From: Boletus sp. NGJ
Lineage: Eukaryota; Basidiomycota; Agaricomycetes; Boletales; Boletaceae
DNA: 64,000 nucleotides
Reading direction: 5' to 3'
NCBI GenBank assembly: GCA_019096195.1
Contig: JAGTXK010000118.1
Span: 1-64,000 of the forward strand
Of this stretch, positions 21,771-33,147 are shown in pieces; the stretch's first letter is position 1, and each line of letters begins with the position of its first letter. The notes beneath the pieces are model-generated. The model worked only from the letters and a program-made list of their open reading frames with translations, was not told the origin of the DNA and ran no database searches. The translations under genes and the position numbers were made by a program.

Positions 21771-24209
21771 ATAGACTAGTTCCTATTTTTCTATTACGAA
21801 CATTAATGTTAATCAACAGGGTTCTAATGAGTATACTAATTACACCGAAGGGTTGTAGGCGAAATGTATCGGGGCGCCTCATATACAACATAACCGCAAA
21901 TGCTTTCCAGTTGGACAACCATTGGGTCTGACTGAGCAGACGCAACTAGTCATCTTGTAAAGATAGTTTTTTCCTGAATAAAAGTGCAAGGTCCTATTGC
22001 CAGTGGAGAGTTTAATGCGCGATTGTGAGAGTAGAGTATGGTCTCTTACGACAACGAGAGAAGACGTGCTCAAACGTCGCTGACGCAACTGAGTTTCATC
22101 ACGAACTTCACTTTCGTAAACAGTGCTACCCAAAGTAAATGAGGTATCGCTTTCCTAGATCCGTCGTCTGTTCAGAAATTACAGACACTCCAAACTAAAG
22201 CTCACTAGATGGAGGGAATTCATTTGAGGCGGTCCATAGTTCTCATCTTCCCGGGTTCGGGCCTGTTCGACGCAGAATTACGACAAGTACTTCCCAGCAA
22301 CAGAAAGCGAGGCAAAGGTATCTCACCGTAATCCTCTCACGAACCGATGGTTTCACTCTCGGATAAGGATGAAATCTTAAAAGGTATGATGAGCGGTAAG
22401 CTGGGAGACGCCCGGTGTCCATTGGAGTGTTAAGAATGTAGCAGAAACGGGGGCTAGGAGCGTATCCAGCTTCGAGACACGGCAGCAAGCAAGTCAAGCC
22501 ACAAAACAAGGGAGAGGGAAAAAAAATAAAGGCCCCATTTGCAGTTGAACTCAGACTCCGTGTCCCGCCAGGGTGGTGTGACGGCAAGACCGCACCAAAC
22601 GCGCACAATCCTGCGGAACTCGGTTTGTGACGATCACTGCTAATGTTTCATTTGTGCTGCGTCACTTTGCTTCCGCAAAACGATGTCAACAAACAGGCGC
22701 GCGCCACACCAGCGCTGCTTGTTGGCGATTTTGCGACGAGTCCCCACAAATCAAGGTGACTCTTTGCCTCCAATACCCTAAATTGACGAAAATGCCTTGA
22801 GGCCTGGCTAGACCACTCGAAATTGGAACACCGCCGGCTAGGGAAAATGAACATTGCGTGCATCAGCGGTAGTCTGGAAAGCTCACGAAGGGCCTCGATC
22901 GTCAAGCAGGGCAGCGACCGAAATGGTGCGCCTCAGACGCCTGCATAGATTCAGATACTGATCACTCTGAACCAGACCCGGGAGCGGAACGCACCGCAGG
23001 TGGGAAATTGATGCGTGACATTGTCACAGATAGGGGAGTTGTGACGTTACGCTACAGGGGCACAGGCAAGTTATTCAAGACGACGATAATCCAACTGTGC
23101 AACTCAACGTGTGCTCGTCAAGCTCTTCAAAAAGCAGCAAGTCCCTTGTGTGAGCTAGTATGACTCCAAAACTGCATCACCAACCCTGGCGACCTCAAGC
23201 AATTAGCGAGATTCAAAGCTCCAGTGGGACGTGCCACCGAAGGCGAGGGTCCATCAACCATCCGACCAGATGTCCCCCCCGTCGTATGAATGTATTGGAG
23301 TGAACCAAGACACTCACCCAACAGTTTGACATGGCTAAACCCCCGGAGTCTCCGTGGTACTGTACCGAGACCCCCACCTCCACACACCGCTGGTGAACAA
23401 AACGCTTGAGATGCCGCAACAGGCGCGAGCGGGGCATCAGTAAGTGTCGAAACGAACAAGATGTGTGCATGACTTGCTGCGATCAAGAGCATGGAATTTT
23501 TCACCGTGCGGTTACCTTGACAAAATCCTCAAGATGACCCGTCTCCAATCTGTCGGTGCTGTGGATTTTTCGCCGTGCACGAGGACCGACTGGCAGCATG
23601 CGCAAGGTCAGCAGATAACTTTGGTGTTCGTCGAGATGGCGAGCGTTCCCTGAACCGAGAAGCGTCGAACGATTGCAACTTTGGGCGCAAGAACCGTGCG
23701 ATTAATGCCTCGCAATTGTGCAGTCTTCTGAACAAACAAGGGCGAGCGAGAGGTGCGACTCGACAAGAAAGTGCAACAGTCGCTCGGTTGTGCGGACAAC
23801 TCCGCTCAATGGTCCCCCCTCCAAACAAAATTCCACATGCCACAACTCGTTGGTTTTTTTGAATCCCAGCGTGCTCCCTTGTCAAGCCATTGTCCCCGCG
23901 AGTTGGGTTCCATCGTACTCCACCGCTACTTTTCCTCACCGCAGCGCGGTGACTTCAGACACGCAATGGAATATTTGCGATGCCTTGGACTTTGGCGTTC
24001 GACAAACCCTCCTCCAGCATACCAGTTGATCGTCTCAATCGACGGCTAGAGGAATCAGCGCATCACACTCCACAGAATACCAAGCCTGGCCTAAGAAACA
24101 GCGGTGGACGGAAATATTTAGCGAGGATGTCGATCACAGACAGTCACTTGGGAATGCCGGTGGTACCAATAAGCTACCTATTCCATCTCCAGATCGAGCA
24201 TTCCCCAGC
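21771..24209. other. Gene-poor region of about 2.4 kb
   Basis: The largest stretch without a supported gene. Several open frames of 60-140 codons overlap on both strands, but none shows a domain, a splice-consistent chain or biased composition that I recognise. Two similar short strings (ATTTTTC-CCGTGC) occur near 23494 and 23563. It may be a long upstream region, a non-coding RNA locus or decayed sequence. Confidence 0.45.
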
Positions 24210-24217
24210 TATAAAAG
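24210..24217 (+). promoter_or_regulatory. TATA box of the SigF-like NTF2 gene
   Basis: TATAAAAG about 98 nt upstream of the ATG at 24308, a good match to the TATA consensus. Confidence 0.55.
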
Positions 24218-24307
24218 TCCCCGCGGACCAGCCAACGAATTCCTCGTTTCCTGTCCTTGTACCCGTTTACACCGCATTTAATTTCTGTCCCCTCGTCGTC
24301 CGCTCAC

Positions 24308-25077
24308 ATGCAAGATCCCAAGAAAGATATAATCAAGGTTATCCAAACGCTCTGCACGACACGCGATGCGGACGAGTTGGAAGAAACCGTTATGAAGTAC
24401 TTTGTCCCGGACGCCAAGTTTTCGCACCCACTGTGCAAGGCCAACTCCCGAAACGAGATTCTCGGTCTCTTTCAATGGTACAGGCTCGCTAGTCCGAATA
24501 CGCAGATCCATGTCCCAAGCGTCAGTGAGTATCAAGCTCTCAAAGTTGATGGGCCTATTAGCTAATTCCTGTATCGTGCGCAGTGTACGACGCCGAGTTG
24601 AACGTTCTCGTCGTCGACGTCAGAGAAAAGCTTGACGTCTGGTTTATTCCTCTTCCAAGCAAAGAGGGCAGGCGAGTTCACGTTCCTCTTTAGCTCCAAG
24701 TCGTTGACTCATCGCCCCAAAAGGATGATTGTCCGGCTGCAGTTGGAGAAGATGAATGGATATCACTATATAGCGTTGGAGGAAGACCTTACACATCCTA
24801 TGGTAGGACTCTTTCAAGTAACCGTGCGGTTTCGGTTGATGACAACGCCGTATCATTGCAGGATCAAATTGGTTTCCTCGCCTCCCCCTTGCTACCCCTT
24901 GCAGCAATCTATCTCAGGCTCGGCTGCCTTCTATCCAACTTGGGCGCGTGTGTATTCAGGACTGTCGGGTTGAACTCGGGTCTCCGGGGTGGTACTGTTA
25001 GTTACACAGGGATATTGGAAGCCGCTGGATTGGCCAAGACACCTGGGAATAAGGTCAACGGAAGCGCTAGAGAATGA
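24308..25077 (+). CDS. SigF-like NTF2-like domain protein
   Basis: Small fungal protein with an N-terminal NTF2-like (SigF-like) fold and a C-terminal hydrophobic segment. The ATG at 24308 opens MQDPKKDIIKVIQTLCTTRD, then KYFVPDAKFSHPLCKANS and ILGLFQWYRLASPNTQIHV, typical of this family. Intron 24525-24583 (59 nt) leads to MYDAELNVLVVD. A second intron, best read as GTCAGA..AAAG of 43 nt near 24620-24665, leads to FLFSSKSLTHRPKRMIVRLQ and HYIALEEDLTHPM; a third near 24801-24861 leads to FLASPLLPLAAIYLRLGCLL, a probable membrane segment, and the stop at 25075-25077. Without the second intron the frame stops early after RRVHVPL, so that exon limit is the least certain. Function of the family is unknown. 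Confidence 0.72.
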
Positions 25078-25350
25078 GTATGTAGCCGATGTATCGCAAT
25101 GGCTGCCCAGGATTCCGCACAAGTACTGTACTAGCAATATTATATACCGTCTTGTAGCCTCGGGAGGCATTGGATCATGCACATGACTGGTTCAGACTGC
25201 CCCAGCATTAGTGTAATGGGATATTGCAGGTGTGCTATCGAACGCAGTAATGCGGACACCGTGACGCGACTTTGCCGGAGCCGCCAATCCTCAAGGCATT
25301 TGGACGCCAGGATCTACACGGGACTCATCACTGGCACGATTTGCGACACA

Positions 25351-26586
25351 ATGCCATCCTGGTCGCCATCTACCCCATCGTCATCTATCCCGCTTGGCTC
25401 AGAGGAGGACTCGCATCTTCTCTCTCAGTCCTTACCATCTCCCGACCCGTTTGACGCGTCGTCTCACATCCACACTGGTCCTGGTGGTGCAAATCTCTCT
25501 CTCTCAGAACTCTCGTTATCGGAGAAACCCCACAGTCACGATGGCCCTCGCTTCAGCCTCCTAGCCCCACCCCCTGCACCACACCGCTTCTCTGCCGACC
25601 AGAGTACTATCAAAGAGGACGAGGAGTGTGAAGAGGGAGGGGATGTCGATGTCGACAGGCACGATGATGCAAATAATACGATGATGGAACGCGCCCTTAC
25701 TGAAAAGGCTCGCGAAGAAAAGCTGCAGAGCGATTTGTTCGTCCTCAAGAAACTCAATGCGTCCTTTCGCGGTGCTGAACGATGCCCTCAAAGCAACAAA
25801 GGGTGCAAGTGAGGTGTGCCTCCGCCTTTGGCTCGCTATCTAAATCAGAACCTGACGTGTCCAACTTTGCCAGCAAGTGGCAAAACAACTATCGCAAACT
25901 GATGCACTATTGGACAAGTATGCCAATATGCTTGCAAAGTCTGAGACCGTCACGCGCTTGATTTTCGATGAACGGTGGGGAGGTGCAGATGCTGTGAGTG
26001 TGCTCGACGAGACCCCGTGTTATATAAAACGTTTGGGGAGAATCGAGTATCATACCACTTCTGAGAGTGTTACTGAACTCGACACCTATCAGGATGAGGA
26101 GCTACTTGCCAGGGAACGAGAGGAAGCGCTTGAACAGGCCCGACTTGAGCGAGAAAGACAAGAGGCGGCAAGTAGAGCAGCCGAAGAGCGCGCACGCAGG
26201 GAGGCAGAAGAGGTTGCGCAGCGGGAGGCAGAACAGCGTACCAAACAAGAGGCGGCGGCAGCTCTTGCGGCCAAAGCTCCTGCAAAAGGCCGAATTTCTA
26301 CGGCCCCCGTCAATAGTGGTGTTAGGGGAGTAAGAGGAACTCGAGCGACTGCAACTGCTATGGCGTCCCGTGGAGCGAGGGGATTGTCAAAGACTGGTAT
26401 GCGGCAATATCCCTTTGTGCACTCAAAATTCACAAGAAATCATCAGCGTCCACGTCTACATCCCTTCCTCGTGTGAGGTCGGCGAGTGCAACTGGCAGCG
26501 TTACCGGCGGTGGAGGTGGAACCCGACCGAGTTCTTCTGCAAGTAGGGGTTCAGGTTTACCAAGGGGCGTTCCAAGGAGAGGCTAG
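25351..26586 (+). CDS. DUO1: DASH complex subunit Duo1
   Basis: Subunit of the DASH/Dam1 ring that couples kinetochores to spindle microtubules in fungi. The ATG at 25351 starts a Ser/Pro-rich disordered N-terminus. The Duo1 core reads DLFVLKKLNASF, then AVLNDALKATKGASE, QVAKQLSQTDALLDKYANML and KSETVTRLIFDERWGGADA. Introns are 25814-25873 (60 nt), 25994-26092 (99 nt, a multiple of three, so retention keeps the frame) and 26397-26446 (50 nt). A long Glu/Arg/Ala coiled coil (REREEALEQARLERERQE and on) and a Ser/Gly-rich tail ending LPRGVPRRG follow, with TAG at 26584-26586. Oddity: between NASF and AVLND, at TTT 25765-25767, the printed sequence shifts by one base, cutting the core. A homopolymer sequencing error is the simplest reading; a real null allele is possible. 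Confidence 0.8.
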
Positions 26587-27434
26587 AACGTCACTGCACT
26601 TTGAGCATGCTTTGAAGGGTCTTTGGTCTCTCGAGCCCCATCCTTCGCAAGTCCATTCGGCTACAGTGAGCTGGTGATCGAGTGGCACTTGCATATTCGA
26701 TACACGACCCAAGGTCGCGCAAGTCATTCAGAGTCGGAGCATTGGATAACAATCCTGGCTCCCATGAATGGAACACGTACGTTCCTCGTAATGCGGCGTG
26801 GATGTGCGATGCCCAGGGTGTTCTTTAACTTCAAGTTGTTAATGGTGACCAACTTCAGAATATGCCAGTCAAGTTCGTTAAGAGCCTTTGCGCACGGGGT
26901 AATCTGCTGAGACCTGAAGCTTTATCCTCGATGCATATTGCAGTTGTTCATAACCCTATCAACTGGTCTCTTCCTCATGATCATGTGTCGAGCAAGTCCC
27001 AGAGGTATAGGACATATGGCCAGAGCTGTGCCCTTGGTCTGAGTTCAGTGTCATTGACCTTTAATTTCAGCTTGGTTGCCAGTTAAGCATCCGTCTCGCT
27101 CAAGTTTCAAGGATCACAATCACACATGGTATCGTTCGAGCTCTCGTTGGTCCTGATGCTTTAATGTGAACGTCCAAGTTGCCAACTCCGTGCTTGACAA
27201 TACTCGCAAGAATGTGGTTGCTTGCACCCTCGGATCACTGCCAGCTGGCATCATGATGCAAATAAGTATAAGCGTCATAGGCACAAATGAAAGCAAGAGC
27301 AAAAACAATAAACACAACCAACCAACCGCCCATCGCAAACATCCAACTACATTGCCTCGTACACGACCCAACACAAACCGGGTATCGAGATACTCAAGTC
27401 GGTATCTTACATATCCCATCTGTTGACTTCCATG
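26587..27434. other. Intergenic region, convergent
   Basis: About 850 nt between the stops of Duo1 and the Ser/Pro-rich gene. No domain is recognised. A minus-strand frame near 27240-27360 encodes a hydrophobic run, but lacks a credible start or splice link, so it is not called. Confidence 0.45.
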
Positions 27435-29112
27435 TTAGAAACCCGTACTGGAGGAGACGGTCGTCCAAACGGTGTTCTGGAGTGCCCAAAGTATATGAGT
27501 GAGGACAGTCATCGCCAACGCGACCGAGAAACACGCAAGATCAGAGAGAGCCGATAACCCCGTGAGACATGCCAGCCATTGGGCTCTAGATGCATTTTTC
27601 CAACGTATCCTCCCCATCCTGGACCGATGAACATAGTCCATATCACGACTGACGGAGGAAAGGCACCTGAATACGGGAAGGTACTCACTCTGCAGCATTC
27701 ATCGGAACCATGGTGCCCTTGACGATAGGCGAACGGGCATCAGCTTCTGGAACTGTACCCTTATGTGATACATGCGTGAACCCAGCGAGTTCATAGGGGT
27801 GATCCTCGTCCAAATCGGGCTGTTTGGAGCGAATATCTCTGTCCTGTATGCGACCGGTTGTCGTGATGATTGGAGAAACACAAGCATCAACGTATCGAGA
27901 ACCAGTGTGTCGGGAGGGCTCAATCGTCGGAACTGACAATACCAGTGGGCGGAAATAGCAAGTTTCGTGAGGGCAATTCGGAGGGCAATGAACCATAATG
28001 GCGCTTTGCTCGTCTGTGCTGTCGCGAGGTACCAATTGGACGTGCGATCTACCATCATTTCTTGGGCTGCGACCGTACCAGGTAGGTGATTCGGCAAGAT
28101 GTTTGTCGCGCACTGAAGAATCGATTTCTTTCCCCTTTCCCTTGCCCGTGTGGTTATTTTCCAACCGCTGAGTCGAACGTGACCCGAAGCCCGAACCATT
28201 ATCTTCCCGATCTGGCAAGGTGGGTAAGGACCAACTTGGAGCGAGTCTTGAATACCTCCCGCGGCCAACTGTGACGAATGGACTGTCCACTAAAGAAATC
28301 TGGCATGAAAGTTGCGGGCCGCTGCCAACAGTTTTATGACTAGCAACAGAAGATGTGTCTCTTTTAGCAGGGCTTGATGGTCGCGTCAATGGTCGGGGTT
28401 TGACATTGTCTGGATCAAAGACACGAGATTTCGGGAGCCAAATTCGAGAATCGACACTCGGCGATTCAGCGAAATCGGCGAGGCTCCGATACTCTACGCC
28501 TACACTCCTGGGTGGTGGCATCGAATGTAGAGGCATACACCTCGGAGGCTTCGAGGTGTGTTCCTCGGCACCGGGATGCGAGTTCGAGGATGAAGGTGCG
28601 AGGGAAGGCGAGCCCCAGTCCGATACTTCGAGTTGGAAAAGCATTTCTTCAGCACCCGTTTCGAGCAGGTGTCCGTCAGAGACACTTGGGTAAGCTCTCG
28701 AGGAGCTGGAAGCGAACGTGAAATGCGGCGAGGGTTGTGCTACCGGAGTATTGAGAAGACTATCGTCTTCATATAAAGGTACATATCCTTGGGTAACCCC
28801 TGTTGGAGGAGATGAAGACGTCGAGCAGGGATCTGTTGTATCTCTCAATGTTCGCCTGAGCTCAAAAACTCTCAAGTGAGCAGAAGCAGAGAGCGGCGAC
28901 TGCATCCCTGTCGATTCGGCATCCCCTCTCAAATTCGAGGGTGTTCTCAACAACGCGACCTCAGCCCCAAGCGGTGACAATGGTGCGTTCTTTGACTTTC
29001 CAGTGGTCTTGTCTGTCTTTCCCGCGTCTGGGTATGCTTTGACTTCGCCTCTTGCCTTCGCAGCTTCGAACATGCGAATGGCTTCGTCTTCTGAAAAAAA
29101 GCTCTGATGCAT
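27435..29112 (-). CDS. Ser/Pro-rich protein with C-terminal membrane segment
   Basis: Unrecognised protein of about 540 residues. The ATG at 29112-29110 starts MHQSFFSEDEAIRMFEAAKA, a short charged helix, then a long low-complexity, probably disordered region rich in Ser, Pro and Arg. A Cys/His cluster VHCPPNCPHETCYF lies near residue 390 and may bind metal. The first exon ends GTMVPMNAA; a 40-nt GTGAGT..TCAG intron near 27646-27685 leads to MDYVHRSRMGRIRWKNASRA and a hydrophobic segment WLACLTGLSALSDLACFSVA, then a short tail ending SSSTGF with TAA at 27437-27435. The topology suggests a tail-anchored or single-pass protein with a cytosolic disordered head. No function can be assigned. Confidence 0.6.
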
Positions 29113-29664
29113 TGAGCCTCCGGGGATGTTCTTGGTCTTGGGTCCGGCTTCAATCCTGTTGGTCCATCACGCGTTGAACAAAAGCCAGCGACCAACAGAT
29201 CAATATTCAATATTCATTCTCGTCCAGACGCGTCGAAGTGTCGCGTCGCTGAGGGGAATGGGGCACGTACCAGCTTGAATATACACCGGGCTCCTTCCCA
29301 ACTATTACCACGTACCACTTTTGCTGGTGGACCATGTAAACGAGATAAGCAAACGAATCGCTAGTGTATAGACGACGTCGCGTTGGTGAGCGACCGTCGT
29401 TTCAGAGGACAGGAGGTTATTTAATGTATACGTTCAACTTTCGTAATGGCACCCGCTAACTGAATTGACCGCATCTTCGTATTACATATGCAATCGACTG
29501 TGCGGTAAAGATGCGGTGCGCTACTAGCGACCGAACACCTCGAGTTTGGATGCTGATATTTACAGTAAAGCTATTACAATAGCATCGTGGATGAACAGCT
29601 AGCGTCAAAGAAAGCTATAACTCGAAAGTGATATCCTCTCCTAATCAGTCCACGTTGTACCAGA
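29113..29664. other. Intergenic region
   Basis: About 550 nt upstream of the Ser/Pro-rich gene and downstream of ATG27. It must hold the promoter of the former and the 3' end of the latter. No gene or RNA is seen. Confidence 0.5.
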
Positions 29665-30775
29665 TCATACAGCTATGTAACCACCACGACTTGATCGTCG
29701 CGTTCGCACATTTGTGCATAGGTGAGAAACGACGTCTTGCAACATATAAGGTACCTCTCTCCAAAAGTCTCGATGTCTGTGGCGAACTTAGTCACCGGAT
29801 CATAAGTGAATTGAGTGACTCACGGTATCAAATCCCAACCGCGGGCACCATATGTAGAATAGTTGTAGTAAGCGCCCAAGGCAAAATACGCGGCAAACGC
29901 CAGAATAAGCCTGTTCATGGGATCAGATCACTTTGGATGACAGGAGAGCGTCAGAGGTGAAACTTACATGAGGAAGAAGAACCCGAGACCACTGCCGACG
30001 TTCTCAATCGGTGTGTCTTCTTCCTTTCCCCCACCACCACCGCCACTACCCTCGTCTTCATTCGGCGCCCCCGTGGTCCCACAGGCCGCAGACGAACTCC
30101 ATTCAACCAGAACCTGCCCGTTCGCATAAGACGAAAATTGCGGTTCTGTCGTACCCTCTGCACACGTCAACGAGATCTTGAGTGACTGCGGAACCGGGAT
30201 TGAAGAGGGCGGGTATGGTCCGTATGGAGCACCATGAAGCGTTATGGTAACACCCTCGGGTGCTGGACATTCCCATTAGATTCGGGGACATTGTTTAAAT
30301 TCCGTCATCACACATACATGACAATGCAGAAGTTTCAGCATCAAGAAATGACGACTGTGCGATGGGTATGACTGTCGTTATACGATCAGGGCTGTCCGCC
30401 TTCTGGTTTATTGTGGTCAGACATGCCCTTGTACCTGAAGGACACTACACAATAAGTAAGCCGCGGGCAGATGAGAGAACTGTTTCGCTTTGAGCATACC
30501 TGGTCTTCCGACGCCCTGCCCTCTACCTCTGTCAGGTCCGCGCACAAGTCAAACCTTAGCTCATCCACATAGGTACTCGGAGGCGATTCCCTCGTCCGAC
30601 TGAGAACCTTCGGGCCTCCGAGTTCCGATAAATCGTATTTCAGCTCCCCTACTGAGAAATGACAGCCGAACGACCCTGAGTCTTGTGCGGTGACGTGGAA
30701 GGCGGCAGAGAGGAGGAACACAATCGAAAAAAGGCGGAGAGGGAGAGAGAATGCTGGTCTTCTGTGTACTGGCAT
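29665..30775 (-). CDS. ATG27: Autophagy-related protein 27
   Basis: Single-pass type I membrane protein with a mannose-6-phosphate-receptor-like lumenal domain; in yeast Atg27 cycles among Golgi, vacuole and pre-autophagosomal sites and supports Atg9 trafficking. The ATG at 30775-30773 begins a signal peptide (RLFSIVFLLSAAFHVTA). The lumenal domain holds YDLSELGGPKVLSR, YVDELRFDLCADL, then LHGAPYGP and LKISLTCAEGTTEPQFSSY, with paired cysteines. A Gly-rich acidic linker precedes the membrane segment, which is split by introns: GLGFFFL, LILAFAAYFALGAYYNYSTYG and ARGWDLIP. The cytosolic tail HRDFWREVPYMLQDVVSHL ends SSRGGYIAV, with TGA at 29667-29665. The last four residues YIAV match the tyrosine sorting motif position (YSAV in yeast). 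Divergent from the Josephin gene with about 170 nt between starts. Confidence 0.9.
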
Positions 30776-30948
30776 TCTGAGGTTGATGTGGACCGTGAAA
30801 GAGATAGCACTGCGCGCGACGGTGACGAAGAAGTGAACCTGGTCTGAATCTGTTGATTACTTAAGACACGCGTGAACGCGTAAGTCAGATAAGGCAGCGT
30901 CCAGCTTGACCTTGGACAACGACCGTCTAGGAAATCGCATCTGAAGTC

Positions 30949-32761
30949 ATGGCTGGTCTAGAAGGTCTCCAGTCTCTTCTCTACCACGAGACTCAGCAAT
31001 CTGGATCAATGCTCTGTGCACAACATGCACTAAACTCACTGCTCCGTAGGTGGATCGTAGCTCTCAGCGTCGATCAGACATGTTCACCTAGTTCATACTC
31101 GGCAGAGGGGAACTATGTTAGTAATGTTTCAGGGTGCTCTTCATCACATCGCTCACTTCATTAGCCCAGTTCACTGCCCCAGATCTCTCTGAGCTCGCAA
31201 ATCACATAGATCATCTCGAGCGGAGCTACAACGAAGACATCATAGGCCAGGCTAGTGCAAACATGGATGATACGGGTACCTTTCTGGATCTGTACAGCCG
31301 AGTCAATCCTCACTCTCTTCCCAGGGTTCTTCTCAGTACAGGTGTTGGAGAACGCACTCCACGTATGGGGTCTCAGGTAAGAACATCTGACAGTTTCCAT
31401 GTGACTACGGATCTTCATCATATCGATAGCCTTGTTCGATGGCGTTCAGAAGCCATGAAGCCCCATCATAGTCATCCGCAGTAAGACTGTTTGACGAGCA
31501 TCTCTGTGATCAAACTCATAGTGACCCATAGCACCCAGCTTGCTTTTGTGCTGAATCAAAACCAACATTGGTACACCCTGCGTCGCTTCGGTAGTTCCAG
31601 AGACAACGGCCACTGGTTCAACTTAGACTCGAGCAAGTCATCCCCTCAGTGGATTAGTAAAACGTATCTCGGCATGTTTCTCCAACAGGCAGAACAAGAT
31701 GGTCGGTTGATGATCTCGACCATACTCTATTATTCTAATGAGCTGTAGGCTACTCTACATTCGTGGTGGTTCCCATCGACCCCTCCGCTGCCCACCCCCT
31801 CCCTCGTACTGATGCAGACGATGTGGCGTCGACTCTCCCTGAGCCATCATCAGCATCATCAATATCTTCGTCTGGGTCTCAAATCCCTGCATCTGAGTCA
31901 GGGTTCGAAGATGAAGATATGGACCTCCAGGCAGCCCTGCAAGCCTCATTGGCCGGCACTGAACAAGGAGGCAGTACGAGCACTAGGGGTGCCTTCAATA
32001 GACTGGAGAACTACCCCTCGCCTGTGATACCCTCTTCTCGCACCTTTCCGGGATTTCCTCCCGAACTCGTATCTTCTGGGCAGGAGGGCACAAGCGGAGC
32101 CCGACCGAACATCCCGCCCAACCAGGACCGTTACGGCAACGCCGATGTTGACCCCGTGAGCGCTTCCATGGAAAGAAATCGGATCATCATGGAGAGGATG
32201 CGTCAGGAGCAGGAAGCAGCCTTGCGAGAGCAGTACGAAGAGGAGATCGCACAGTTCGGTCGAACTCAAGGACGCTATCCGCGGCAACGACGAGAAGCTG
32301 AGGCGGGAGATGACGATGAACTATTCCGAAGAGCAATGGAAGAATCGCTTGCGGAACATCATGCTCGGACAGGCGACGATGTAGAGATGGCGGAGATGGA
32401 TGAGGAGGAAGACTATGATGCACCAGTAGCGAGGCCGAGCATCCACGCGATGGACAGGGTTTACGACGACGACGACGCAGAGTTGCAGGCAGCCCTCAAA
32501 GCGTCTCTGGAGACCATGCCACCTGGTTTCACTCTGCAACCGAGCCCTCAGCCACCATCACTACAACGATTGACAGACGAGCCCCTCAGCGCAGAGACAG
32601 GCGCGAGTCGAACTGCGGAAGAGAGTGAAGCTGAAACCGAGACTGATACACAGACCGAGACAGACACGGAAGATGTCAGCGGTGAGACCGCTCAAGCCGC
32701 TAGGGAAGAAGTCAGCATAGAGGAACTCCGCAGACGTAGGCTGGCGAGATTTGGAGGCTGA
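30949..32761 (+). CDS. Josephin-domain deubiquitinase, ataxin-3-like
   Basis: Josephin cysteine protease followed by ubiquitin-interacting motifs, the ataxin-3 layout. The ATG at 30949 opens MAGLEGLQSLLYHETQQSGS; the catalytic Cys is in SMLCAQHALNSLL, the His in NQNQHWYTLRRFG and the Asn in GHWFNLDSS. Exon 1 ends at 31045. An 11-nt microexon at 31106-31116, between introns of 60 and 53 nt, restores LLQGNYFTAPDLSELA, the normal Josephin sequence. Further introns join MDDTGFFSVQVLENALHVWGL and LVRWRSEAM. After the domain come three UIM-like helices: DLQAALQASLAG, ELFRRAMEESLAEH and ELQAALKASLET, then an acidic Glu/Thr-rich tail and ELRRRRLARFGG; stop at 32759-32761. There is no polyglutamine tract. 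Expected role: trimming ubiquitin chains in protein quality control. Confidence 0.92.
31106..31116 (+). other. Microexon of 11 nt in the Josephin gene
   Basis: The 11 bases lie between ..CGGCAG and GTTAGT. They supply the residues for Q-G-N-Y in NSLLQGNYFTAPD and keep the frame between exon 1 (phase 1) and exon 3, which starts TTCACTGCC at 31170. Without it the conserved Josephin block is broken. Confidence 0.75.
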
Positions 32762-33147
32762 GGATGTGCTAGAGCGAAATTTCAAGTCAATTGCAAAGTC
32801 TGCGCTTCTTGATCATTAACTCGAGTGCTATCGTATCCTACACAAGAAAACGCTGACTTTTGTCGTGCTATCCTTGTCCATAACATGAGATCCTACGGGA
32901 TTAAAGGCGCGAGCAATGGAAAGGACCGTGATCAATAAATCGCTCTGGAAACGGCGGACGCATTGACTGGAAGTACGCGTTAGGAGATTGCACCTTTAGA
33001 TAAATTGTCAGTCACGCTGCGTAGAGATGCGGATTATATACCTTTTGACCCGACGTACAACGACGCCCTCCATTCAAACTAGTCTCGGGATTGAACAGTA
33101 CAACTTGGACAAACTATTATAATACCGTAAAGCGCCGAAAGCCGCAT
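32762..33147. other. Convergent intergenic region
   Basis: About 390 nt between the stops of the Josephin gene and the RING gene. Probably two 3' untranslated regions; no gene is seen. Confidence 0.5.

Noticed and set aside
22243-23939. Several open frames of 60-140 codons on both strands
   Set aside because: Overlap one another, irregular composition and no recognised motif; they are expected by chance in this GC range.
27120-27419. Minus-strand open frame with a strongly hydrophobic run (LCLLFLLLLSFVPMTLILIC)
   Set aside because: No credible start codon or splice link to the Ser/Pro-rich gene, and it lies in a convergent gap rich in T and G on that strand, which gives hydrophobic codons by chance.
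29628-29960. Plus-strand frame of 110 codons
   Set aside because: Lies opposite the last exons of ATG27, whose spliced tail is clearly coding.
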